A DNA stretch of 64,000 nucleotides, from the NCBI RefSeq assembly GCF_910589235.1, contig NC_060962.1, positions 1 through 64,000 on the forward strand, given 5' to 3'. Shown here one piece after another: positions 1 through 10,800 of the stretch; positions within the stretch are counted from its first letter, which is position 1, and every line of letters begins with the position of its first letter. The translations under genes were made by a program, and so were the position numbers. The DNA is from Vespa crabro (Eukaryota; Arthropoda; Insecta; Hymenoptera; Vespidae). Below the pieces are notes generated by a model that worked only from the letters and a program-made list of their open reading frames with translations, had not been told where the DNA came from and did not search any database.

Positions 1-471
1 AAAATCGTGAAATCTTTAATAATACTTGCGCCACAGTTAGAAAAATGTTACCAATCGATTCAGAACATTGCATTTCATAAGATCAAACATCTATTTTATA
101 TTGGAATCAAAGTTTTTAACATTCTTTCATATCGTATATACGATTTTTCGCTCATATACGCGTATCGTCGAAAAACGAAAACTTGAAATCTCGTTCAATT
201 TCAATGATTTTATATTCTATCGATGCAGAATAAAGAATATAACAAGAATATAACGTTTTTACTATGTTTAAATACGCGTTTTCATATGATAATTGTCGAA
301 AAACGTAATCGACATACGCGAATTTCGGTATATGCGAAGATAAAATCGTGAAATCTTTAATAATACTTGTGCCACAGTTAGAAAAATGTTACCAATCGAT
401 TCAGAACATTGCATTTCATAAGATCAAACATCTATTTTATATTGGAATCAAAGTTTTTAACATTCTTTCAT

Positions 472-485
472 ATCGTATATACGAT
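472..485. repeat. 14-bp perfect palindrome (per monomer, position 131-144)
   Basis: ATCGTATATACGAT equals its own reverse complement. It recurs in almost all copies; a few carry substitutions inside it, such as GGTATATAC at about 2180, CTTATATAC at about 49581 and 55367, and TATATTCGAT at about 1501. Perfect palindromes can be recognition sites for dimeric DNA-binding proteins or can extrude as short cruciforms. No binding protein can be named from sequence. Confidence 0.9.
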
Positions 486-516
486 TTTTCGCTCATATAC
501 GCGTATCGTCGAAAAA
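485..516. repeat. Short inverted repeat enclosing a 10-bp palindrome (position 144-175)
   Basis: TTTTTCG at 485-491 pairs with CGAAAAA at 510-516, giving a 7-bp stem with an 18-nt loop. The loop contains the perfect palindrome ATACGCGTAT at 497-506. The 14-bp palindrome abuts the left arm, so the 45-bp stretch 472-516 is a cluster of dyad symmetry. The D-type monomers carry CGCCTAT here and so break the inner palindrome. Structure formation is inference; the symmetry is directly visible. Confidence 0.8.
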
Positions 517-569
517 CGAAAACTTGAAATCTCGTTCAATTTCAATGATTTTATATTCTATCGATGCAG

Positions 570-575
570 AATAAA
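570..575 (+). other. AATAAA hexamer (one per monomer, position 229-234)
   Basis: The canonical polyadenylation hexamer occurs once per monomer on the plus strand, just before the 11-bp duplication. In a 71% AT repeat this is easily a chance match. If the array were transcribed in this orientation it could end transcripts at monomer-sized intervals, but nothing else in the sequence supports that. Confidence 0.3.
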
Positions 576-595
576 GAATATAACAAGAATATAAC
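574..595 (+). repeat. Exact 11-bp tandem duplication inside the monomer (position 233-254)
   Basis: AAGAATATAAC occurs twice without a spacer, at 574-584 and 585-595, and is present in nearly every copy. Point variants fall in the second unit in several sub-families (AATAAG at the B-type copies, AAGAAAATAAC or AAGGAAATAAC at the C-type copies) and occasionally in the first (AATTTAAC at about 5013 and 6719). Copy 151 has lost one unit exactly. Confidence 0.95.
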
Positions 596-663
596 GTTTT
601 TACTATGTTTAAATACGCGTTTTCATATGATAATTGTCGAAAAACGTAATCGACATACGCGAA

Positions 664-680
664 TTTCGGTATATGCGAAG
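664..680 (+). other. CENP-B-box-like 17-mer (position 323-339)
   Basis: The site reads T-TTCG-GTAT-A-TG-CGAA-G. The mammalian CENP-B box core is TTCG, four bases, A, two bases, CGGG. This site keeps TTCG (665-668), A (673) and CG (676-677) but has AA instead of GG at 678-679, so 7 of 9 core bases match. It is also a loose dyad (TTCG against CGAA). It recurs once per monomer. Variants hit it in some copies, for example TTCGTTATATG at about 8851, 16695, 17036, 23515, 23856 and 37497. A match of this length can arise by chance in a CpG-rich repeat, and no binding is implied. Confidence 0.35.
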
Positions 681-682
681 AT

Positions 683-1025
683 AAAATCGTGAAATCTTTA
701 ATAATACTTGCGCCACAGTTAGAAAAATGTTACCAATCGATTCAGAACATTGCATTTCATAAGATCAAACATCTATTTTATATTGGAATCAAAGTTTTTA
801 ACATTCTTTCATATCGTATATACGATTTTTTCGCTCATATACGCGTATCGTCGAAAAACGAAAACTTGAAATCTCGTTCAATTTCAATGATTTTATATTC
901 TATCGATGCAGAATAAAGAATATAACAAGAATATAACGTTTTTACTATGTTTAAATACGCGTTTTCATATGATAATTGTCGAAAAAACGTAATCGACATA
1001 CGCGAATTTCGGTATATGCGAAGAT
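683..1025 (+). repeat. Length-variant monomer (343 bp), two homopolymer insertions
   Basis: This copy has six T at 826-831 where all other copies inspected have five, and six A at 982-987 where the others have five. The two single-base insertions shift the reading frames and create longer chance open frames on both strands here (689-916 on plus, 835-1098 on minus). Both changes are in homopolymers, so they could be real slippage events or residual consensus errors in long-read assembly. The rest of the copy is near consensus apart from the C at monomer position 29 shared with copy 1. Confidence 0.9.
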
Positions 1026-2048
1026 AAAATCGTGAAATCTTTAATAATACTTGTGCCACAGTTAGAAAAATGTTACCAATCGATTCAGAACATTGCATTT
1101 CATAAGATCAAACATCTATTTTATATTGGAATCAAAGTTTTTAACATTCTTTCATATCGTATATACGATTTTTCGCTCATATACGCGTATCGTCGAAAAA
1201 CGAAAACTTGAAATATCGTTCAATTTCAATGATTTTATATTCTATCGATGCAGAATAAAGAATATAACAAGAATATAACGTTTTTACTATGCTTAAATAC
1301 GCGTTTTCATATGATAATTGTCGAAAAACGTAATCGACATACGCGAATTTCGGTATATGCGAAGATAAAATCGTGAAATCTTTAATAATACTTGTGCCAC
1401 AGTTAGAAAAATGTTACCAATCGATTCAGAACATTGCATTTCATAAGATCAAACATCTATTTTATATTGGAATCAAAGTTTTTAACATTCTTTCATATCG
1501 TATATTCGATTTTTCGCTCATATACGCGTATCGTCGAAAAACGAAAACTTGAAATCTCGTTCAATTTCAATGATTTTATATTCTATCGATGCAGAATAAA
1601 GAATATAACAAGAATATAACGTTTTTACTATGTTTAAATACGCGTTTTCATATGATAATTGTCGAAAAACGTAATCGACATACGCGAATTTCGGTATATG
1701 CGAAGATAAAATCGTGAAATCTTTAATAATACTTGTGCCACAGTTAGAAAAATGTTACCAATCGATTCAGAACATTGCATTTCATAAGATCAAACATCTA
1801 TTTTATATTGGAATCAAAGTTTTTAACATTCTTTCATATCGTATATACGATTTTTCGCTCATATACGCGTATCGTCGAAAAACGAAAACTTGAAATCTCG
1901 TTCAATTTCAATGATTTTATATTCTATCGATGCAGAATAAAGAATATAACAAGAATATAACGTTTTTACTATGTTTAAATACGCGTTTTCATATGATAAT
2001 TGTCGAAAAACGTAATCGACATACGCGAATTTCGGTATATGCGAAGAT

Positions 2049-5000
2049 AAAATCGTGAAATCTTTTATAATACTTGTGCCACAGTTAGAAAAATGTTACC
2101 AATCGATTCAGAACATTGCATTTCATAAGATCAAACATCTATTTTATATTGGAATCAAAGTTTTTAACATTCTTTCATATGGTATATACGATTTTTCGCT
2201 CATATACGAGTATCGTCGAAAAACGAAAACTTGAAATCTCGTTCAATTTCAATGATTTTATATTCTATCGATGCAGAATAAAGAATATAACAAGAATATA
2301 ACGTTTTTACTATGCTTAAATACGCGTTTTCATATGATAATTGTCGAAAAACGTAATCGACATACGCGAATTTCGGTATATGCGAAGATAAAATCGTGAA
2401 ATCTTTAATAATACTTGTGCCACAGTTAGAAAAATGTTACCAATCGATTCAGAACATTGCATTTCATAAGATCAAACATCTATTTTATATTGGAATCAAA
2501 GTTTTTAACATTCTTTCATATCGTATATACGATTTTTCGCTCATATACGCGTATCGTCGAAAAACGAAAACTTGAAATCTCGTTCAATTTCAATGATTTT
2601 ATATTCTATCGATGCAGAATAAAGAATATAACAAGAATATAACGTTTTTACTATGTTTAAATACGCGTTTTCATATGATAATTGTCGAAAAACGTAATCG
2701 ACATACGCGAATTTCGGTATATGCGAAGATAAAATCGTGAAATCTTTAATAATACTTGTGCCACAGTTAGAAAAATGTTACCAATCGATTCAGAACATTG
2801 CATTTCATAAGATCAAACATCTATTTTATATTGGAATCAAAGTTTTTAACATTCTTTCATATCGTATATACGATTTTTCGCTCATATACGAGTATCGTCG
2901 AAAAACGAAAACTTGAAATCTCGTTCAATTTCAATGATTTTATATTCTATCGATGCAGAATAAAGAATATAACAAGAATATAACGTTTTTACTATGTTTA
3001 AATACGCGTTTTCATATGATAATTGTCGAAAAACGTAATCGACATACGCGAATTTCGGTATATGCGAAGATAAAATCGTGAAATCTTTAATAATACTTGT
3101 GCCACAGTTAGAAAAATGTTACCAATCGATTCAGAACATTGCATTTCATAAGATCAAACATCTATTTTATATTGGAATCAAAGTTTTTAACATTCTTTCA
3201 TATCGTATATACGATTTTTCGCTCATATACGCGTATCGTCGAAAAACGAAAACTTGAAATCTCGTTCAATTTCAATGATTTTATATTCTATCGATGCAGA
3301 ATAAAGAATATAACAAGAATATAACGTTTTTACTATGTTTAAATACGCGTTTTCATATGATAATTGTCGAAAAACGTAATCGACATACGCGAATTTCGGT
3401 ATATGCGAAGATAAAATCGTGAAATCTTTAATAATACTTGTGCCACAGTTAGAAAAATGTTACCAATCGATTCAGAACATTGCATTTCATAAGATCAAAC
3501 ATCTATTTTATATTGGAATCAAAGTTTTTAACATTCTTTCATATCGTATATACGATTTTTCGCTCATATACGCGTATCGTCGAAAAACGAAAACTTGAAA
3601 TCTCGTTCAATTTCAATGATTTTATATTCTATCGATGCAGAATAAAGAATATAACAAGAATATAACGTTTTTACTATGTTTAAATACGCGTTTTCATATG
3701 ATAATTGTCGAAAAACGTAATCGACATACGCGAATTTCGGTATATGCGAAGATAAAATCGTGAAATCTTTTATAATACTTGTGCCACAGTTAGAAAAATG
3801 TTACCAATCGATTCAGAACATTGCATTTCATAAGATCAAACATCTATTTTATATTGGAATCAAAGTTTTTAACATTCTTTCATATCGTATATACGATTTT
3901 TCGCTCATATACGAGTATCGTCGAAAAACGAAAACTTGAAATCTCGTTCAATTTCAATGATTTTATATTCTATCGATGCAGAATAAAGAATATAACAAGA
4001 ATATAACGTTTTTACTATGCTTAAATACGCGTTTTCATATGATAATTGTCGAAAAACGTAATCGACATACGCGAATTTCGGTATATGCGAAGATAAAATC
4101 GTGAAATCTTTAATAATACTTGTGCCACAGTTAGAAAAATGTTACCAATCGATTCAGAACATTGCATTTCATAAGATCAAACATCTATTTTATATTGGAA
4201 TCAAAGTTTTTAACATTCTTTCATATCGTATATACGATTTTTCGCTCATATACGCGTATCGTCGAAAAACGAAAACTTGAAATCTCGTTCAATTTCAATG
4301 ATTTTATATTCTATCGATGCAGAATAAAGAATATAACAAGAATATAACGTTTTTACTATGTTTAAATACGCGTTTTCATATGATAATTGTCGAAAAACGT
4401 AATCGACATACGCGAATTTCGGTATATGCGAAGATAAAATCGTGAAATCTTTAATAATACTTGTGCCACAGTTAGAAAAATGTTACCAATCGATTCAGAA
4501 CATTGCATTTCATAAGATCAAACATCTATTTTATATTGGAATCAAAGTTTTTAACATTCTTTCATATCGTATATACGATTTTTCGCTCATATACGCGTAT
4601 CGTCGAAAAACGAAAACTTGAAATCTCGTTCAATTTCAATGATTTTATATTCTATCGATGCAGAATAAAGAATATAACAAGAATATAACGTTTTTACTAT
4701 GTTTAAATACGCGTTTTCATATGATAATTGTCGAAAAACGTAATCGACATACGCGAATTTCGGTATATGCGAAGATAAAATCGTGAAATCTTTAATAATA
4801 CTTGTGCCACAGTTAGAAAAATGTTACCAATCGATTCAGAACATTGCATTTCATAAGATCAAACATCTATTTTATATTGGAATCAAAGTTTTTAACATTC
4901 TTTCATATCGTATATACGATTTTTCGCTCATATACGCGTATCGTCGAAAAACGAAAACTTGAAATCTCGTTCAATTTCAATGATTTTATATTCTATCGAT

Positions 5001-7845
5001 GCAGAATAAAGAATTTAACAAGAATATAACGTTTTTACTATGTTTAAATACGCGTTTTCATATGATAATTGTCGAAAAACGTAATCGACATACGCGAATT
5101 TCGGTATATGCGAAGATAAAATCGTGAAATCTTTAATAATACTTGTGCCACAGTTAGAAAAATGTTACCAATCGATTCAGAACATTGCATTTCATAAGAT
5201 CAAACATCTATTTTATATTGGAATCAAAGGTTTTAACATTCTTTCATATCGTATATACGATTTTTCGCTCATATACGCGTATCGTCGAAAAACGAAAACT
5301 TGAAATCTCGTTCAATTTCAATGATTTTATATTCTATCGATGCAGAATAAAGAATATAACAAGAATATAACGTTTTTACTATGTTTAAATACGCGTTTTC
5401 ATATGATAATTGTCGAAAAACGTAATCGACATACGCGAATTTCGGTATATGCGAAGATAAAATCGTGAAATCTTTAATAATACTTGTGCCACAGTTAGAA
5501 AAATGTTACCAATCGATTCAGAACATTGCATTTCATAAGATCAAACATCTATTTTATATTGGAATCAAAGTTTTTAACATTCTTTCATATCGTATATACG
5601 ATTTTTCGCTCATATACGCGTATCGTCGAAAAACGAAAACTTGAAATCTCGTTCAATTCCAATGATTTTATATTCTATCGATGCAGAATAAAGAATATAA
5701 CAAGAATATAACGTTTTTACTATGCTTAAATACGCGTTTTCATATGATAATTGTCGAAAAACGTAATCGACATACGCGAATTTCGGTATATGCGAAGATA
5801 AAATCGTGAAATCTTTAATAATACTTGTGCCACAGTTAGAAAAATGTTACCAATCGATTCAGAACATTGCATTTCATAAGATCAAACATCTATTTTATAT
5901 TGGAATCAAAGTTTTTAACATTCTTTCATATCGTATATACGATTTTTCGCTCATATACGCGTATCGTCGAAAAACGAAAACTTGAAATCTCGTTCAATTT
6001 CAATGATTTTATATTCTATCGATGCAGAATAAAGTATATAACAAGAATATAACGTTTTTACTATGTTTAAATACGCGTTTTCATATGATAATTGTCGAAA
6101 AACATAATCGACATACGCGAATTTCGGTATATGCGAAGATAAAATCGTGAAATCTTTAATAATACTTGTGCCACAGTTAGAAAAATGTTACCAATCGATT
6201 CAGAACATTGCATTTCATAAGATCAAACATCTATTTTATATTGGAATCAAAGTTTTTAACATTCTTTCATATCGTATATACGATTTTTCGCTCATATACG
6301 CGTATCGTCGAAAAACGAAAACTTGAAATCTCGTTCAATTTCAATGATTTTATATTCTATCGATGCAGAATAAAGAATATAACAAGAATATAACGTTTTT
6401 ACTATGTTTAAATACGCGTTTTCATATGATAATTGTCGAAAAACCTAATCGACATACGCGAATTTCGGTATATGCGAAGATAAAATCGTGAAATCTTTAA
6501 TAATACTTGTGCCACAGTTAGAAAAATGTTACCAATCGATTCAGAACATTGCATTTCATAAGATCAAACATCTATTTTATATTGGAATCAAAGTTTTTAA
6601 CATTCTTTCATATCGTATATACGATTTTTCGCTCATATACGCGTATCGTCGAAAAACGAAAACTTGAAATCTCGTTCAATTTCAATGATTTTATATTCTA
6701 TCGATGCAGAATAAAGAATTTAACAAGAATATAACGTTTTTACTATGTTTAAATACGCGTTTTCATATGATAATTGTCGAAAAACGTAATCGACATACGC
6801 GAATTTCGGTATATGCGAAGATAAAATCGTGAAATCTTTAATAATACTTGTGCCACAGTTAGAAAAATGTTACCAATCGATTCAGAACATTGCATTTCAT
6901 AAGATCAAACATCTATTTTATATTGGAATCAAAGTTTTTAACATTCTTTCATATCGTATATACGATTTTTCGCTCATATACGCGTATCGTCGAAAAACGA
7001 AAACTTGAAATCTCGTTCAACTTCAATGATTTTATATTCTATCGATGCAGAATAAAGAATATAACAAGAATATAACGTTTTTACTATGTTTAAATACGCG
7101 TTTTCATATGATAATTGTCGAAAAACGTAATCGACATACGCGAATTTCGGTATATGCGAAGATAAAATCGTGAAATCTTTAATAATACTTGTGCCACAGT
7201 TAGAAAAATGTTACCAATCGATTCAGAACATTGCATTTCATAAGATCAAACATCTATTTAATATTGGAATCAAAGTTTTTAACATTCTTTCATATCGTAT
7301 ATACGATTTTTCGCTCATATACGCGTATCGTCGAAAAACGAAAACTTGAAATCTCGTTCAATTTCAATGATTTTATATTCTATCGATGCAGAATAAAGAA
7401 TATAACAAGAATATAACGTTTTTACTATGCTTAAATACGCGTTTTCATATGATAATTGTCGAAAAACGTAATCGACATACGCGAATTTCGGTATATGCGA
7501 AGATAAAATCGTGAAATCTTTAATAATACTTGTGCCACAGTTAGAAAAATGTTACCAATCGATTCAGAACATTGCATTTCATAAGATCAAACATCTATTT
7601 TATATTGGAATCAAAGTTTTTAACATTCTTTCATATCGTATATACGATTTTTCGCTCATATACGCGTATCGTCGAAAAACGAAAACTTGAAATCTCGTTC
7701 AATTTCAATGATTTTATATTCTATCGATGCAGAATAAAGTATATAACAAGAATATAACGTTTTTACTATGTTTAAATACGCGTTTTCATATGATAATTGT
7801 CGAAAAACGTAATCGACATACGCGAATTTCGGTATATGCGAAGAT
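2049..7845 (+). repeat. Higher-order repeat, five-monomer unit (1705 bp)
   Basis: Diagnostic variants recur exactly 1705 bp apart. Copies starting at 2049 and 3754 share three changes: TCTTTTATAAT, CGAGTATCG and ATGCTTAAAT. The ATGCTTAAAT marker continues at 5459 and 7164. Copies at 4777 and 6482 share AAGAATTTAAC. Copies at 5800 and 7505 share AAAGTATATAAC. The units have drifted and carry private changes, such as CAATTCCAATG near 5656, AAACATAATCG near 6102 and AAACCTAATCG near 6443, so the HOR is imperfect. Copy 2731 has CGAGTATCG without the other markers. Confidence 0.8.
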
Positions 7846-10800
7846 AAAATCGTGAAATCTTTAATAATACTTGTGCCACAGTTAGAAAAATGTTACCAAT
7901 CGATTCAGAACATTGCATTTCATAAGATCAAACATCTATTTTATATTGGAATCAAAGTTTTTAACATTCTTTCATATCGTATATACGATTTTTCGCTCAT
8001 ATACGCGTATCGTCGAAAAACGAAAACTTGAAATCTCGTTCAATTTCAATGATTTTATATTCTATCGATGCAGAATAAAGAATATAACAAGAATATAACG
8101 TTTTTACTATGTTTAAATACGCGTTTTCATATGATAATTGTCGAAAAACGTAATCGACATACGCGAATTTCGGTATATGCGAAGATAAAATCGTGAAATC
8201 TTTAATAATACTTGTGCCACAGTTAGAAAAATGTTACCAATCGATTCAGAACATTGCATTTCGTAAGATCAAACATCTATTTTATATTGGAATCAAAGTT
8301 TTTAACATTCTTTCATATCGTATATACGATTTTTCGCTCATATACGCGTATCGTCGGAAAACGAAAACTTGAAATCTCGTTCAATTTCAATGATTTTATA
8401 TTCTATCGATGCAGAATAAAGAATATAACAAGAATATAACGTTTTTACTATGTTTAAATATGCGTTTTCATATGATAATTGTCGAAAAACGTAATCGACA
8501 TACGCGAATTTCGGTATATGCGAAGATAAAATCGTGAAATCTTTAATAATACTTGTGCCACAGTTAGAAAAATGTTACCAATCGATTCAGAACATTGCAT
8601 TTCATAAGATCAAACATCTATTTTATATTGGAATCAAAGTTTTTAACATTCTTTCATATCGTATATACGATTTTTCGCTCATATACGCGTATCGTCGAAA
8701 AACGAAAACTTGAAATCTCGTTCAATTTCAATGATTTTATATTCTATCGATGCAGAATAAAGAATATAACAAGAATATAACGTTTTTACTATGTTTAAAT
8801 ACGCGTTTTCATATGATAATTGTCGAAAAACGTAATCGACATACGCGAATTTCGTTATATGCGAAGATAAAATCGTGAAATCTTTAATAATACTTGTGCC
8901 ACAGTTAGAAAAATGTTACCAATTGATTCAGAACATTGCATTTCATAAGATCAAACATCTATTTTATATTGGAATCAAAGTTTTTAACATTCTTTCATAT
9001 CGTATATACGATTTTTCGCTCATATACGCGTATCGTCGAAAAACGAAAACTTGAAATCTCGTTCAATTTCAATGATTTTATATTCTATCGATGCAGAATA
9101 AAGAATATAACAAGAATATAACGTTTTTACTATGTTTAAATACGCGTTTTCATATGATAATTGTCGAAAAACGTAATCGACATACGCGAATTTCGGTATA
9201 TGCGAAGATAAAATCGTGAAATCTTTAATAATACTTGTGCCACAGTTAGAAAAATGTTACCAATCGATTCAGAACATTGCATTTCATAAGATCAAACATC
9301 TATTTTATATTGGAATCAAAGTTTTTAACATTCTTTCATATCGTATATACGATTTTTCGCTCATATACGCGTATCGTCGAAAAACGAAAACTTGAAATCT
9401 CGTTCAATTTCAATGATTTTATATTCTATCGATGCAGAATAAAGAATATAACAAGAATATAACGTTTTTACTATGTTTAAATACGCGTTTTCATATGATA
9501 ATTGTCGAAAAACGTAATCGACATACGCGAATTTCGGTATATGCGAAGATAAAATCGTGAAATCTTTAATAATACTTGTGCCACAGTTAGAAAAATGTTA
9601 CCAATCGATTCAGAACATTGCATTTCATAAGATCAAACATCTATTTTATATTGGAATCAAAGTTTTTAACATTCTTTCATATCGTATATACGATTTTTCG
9701 CTCATATACGCGTATCGTCGAAAAACGAAAACTTGAAATCTCGTTCAATTTCAATGATTTTATATTCTATCGATGCAGAATAAAGAATATAACAAGAATA
9801 TAACGTTTTTACTATGTTTAAATACGCGTTTTCATATGATAATTGTCGAAAAACGTAATCGACATACGCGAATTTTGGTATATGCGAAGATAAAATCGTG
9901 AAATCTTTAATAATACTTGTGCCACAGTTAGAAAAATGTTACCAATTGATTCAGAACATTGCATTTCATAAGATCAAACATCTATTTTATATTGGAATCA
10001 AAGTTTTTAACATTCTTTCATATCGTATATACGATTTTTCGCTCATATACGCGTATCGTCGAAAAACGAAAACTTGAAATCTCGTTCAATTTCAATGATT
10101 TTATATTCTATCGATGCAGAATAAAGAATATAACAAGAATATAACGTTTTTACTATGTTTAAATACGCGTTTTCATATGATAATTGTCGAAAAACGTAAT
10201 CGACATACGCGAATGTCGGTATATGCGAAGATAAAATCGTGAAATCTTTAATAATACTTGTGCCACAGTTAGAAAAATGTTACCAATCGATTCAGAACAT
10301 TGCATTTCATAAGATCAAACATCTATTTTATATTGGAATCAAAGTTTTTAACATTCTTTCATATCGTATATACGATTTTTCGCTCATATACGCGTATCGT
10401 CGAAAAACGAAAACTTGAAATCTCGTTCAATTTCAATGATTTTATATTCTATCGATGCAGAATAAAGAATATAACAAGAATATAACGTTTTTACTATGCT
10501 TAAATACGCGTTTTCATATGATAATTGTCGAAAAACGTAATCGACATACGCGAATTTCGATATATGCGAAGATAAAATCGTGAAATCTTTAATAATACTT
10601 GTGCCACAGTTAGAAAAATGTTACCAATCGATTCAGAACATTGCATTTCATAAGATCAAACATCTATTTTATATTGGAATCAAAGTTTTTAACATTCTTT
10701 CATATCGTATATACGATTTTTCGCTCATATACGCGTATCGTCGAAAAACGAAATCTTGAAATCTCGTTCAATTTCAATGATTTTATATTCTATCAATGCA

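Larger units (their letters stand above)
497..646 (+). repeat. Internal motif pair repeated within the monomer
   Basis: ATACGCGT occurs at 497-504 and again at 613-620; GTCGAAAAACG occurs at 508-518 and again at 636-646. The order is the same in both halves, with spacing between the motifs of 3 bp in the first and 15 bp in the second. A third partial ATACGCG lies at monomer position 314-320. This may be the remnant of an internal duplication of about 116-128 bp during the origin of the monomer, or shared low-complexity bias. It does not divide the monomer into two equal halves. Confidence 0.55.
342..682 (+). repeat. Representative consensus monomer
   Basis: Copy 2 matches the consensus as far as I can see and serves as the reference for motif positions. 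The 341 bp contain one NdeI-type CATATG (624-629), one AACGTT (593-598), one TTTAAA (608-613), two ATCGAT (395-400 and 560-565) and two ACGCGT (499-504 and 615-620). Digestion would therefore give predictable ladders. The motifs are palindromes at 472-485 and 497-506, a tandem 11-bp duplication at 574-595, a repeated ACGCGT plus GTCGAAAAACG motif pair, and a CENP-B-box-like site at 664-680. All recur in nearly every monomer at the same offset. Confidence 0.95.
1..2048 (+). repeat. Satellite copies 1-6, weak two-monomer pattern
   Basis: Six monomers. Copies 1 and 3 share a C in place of T at monomer position 29 (ACTTGCGCC at about 24-32 and 706-714), which I see in no other copy of the window; copy 2 between them has the common T. 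This hints at a local dimer of 682 bp continuing leftward out of the window. Copy 4 (1026-1366) carries a C in ATGCTTAAAT near 1290, a marker that recurs to the right at multiples of the monomer. Copy 5 has TATATTCGAT near 1501, breaking the central palindrome. Confidence 0.7.

Noticed and set aside
68..253. A 61-codon open frame repeated in nearly every monomer, with a conserved peptide-like translation beginning HFIRSNIYF
   Set aside because: It starts at TTG, not ATG, and simply reflects the repeat. Premature stops break it in copies with frames at 13369, 16779, 17120, 23599 and 43036, and it is shortened at 40990, 59393 and 60757. Variants change residues freely with no sign of protein-level constraint. 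The monomer length is not a multiple of three, so frames do not continue between copies.
570..575. AATAAA as evidence for a transcribed, polyadenylated gene per monomer
   Set aside because: A six-base match is expected by chance in a 71% AT unit, and no promoter or coding sequence accompanies it. Kept only as a low-confidence motif.
689..1098. Longer open frames on both strands in copy 3 (75 and 87 codons)
   Set aside because: They arise only because two homopolymer insertions shift the frame in this copy. There is no similarity to a known protein and no conservation in neighbouring copies.
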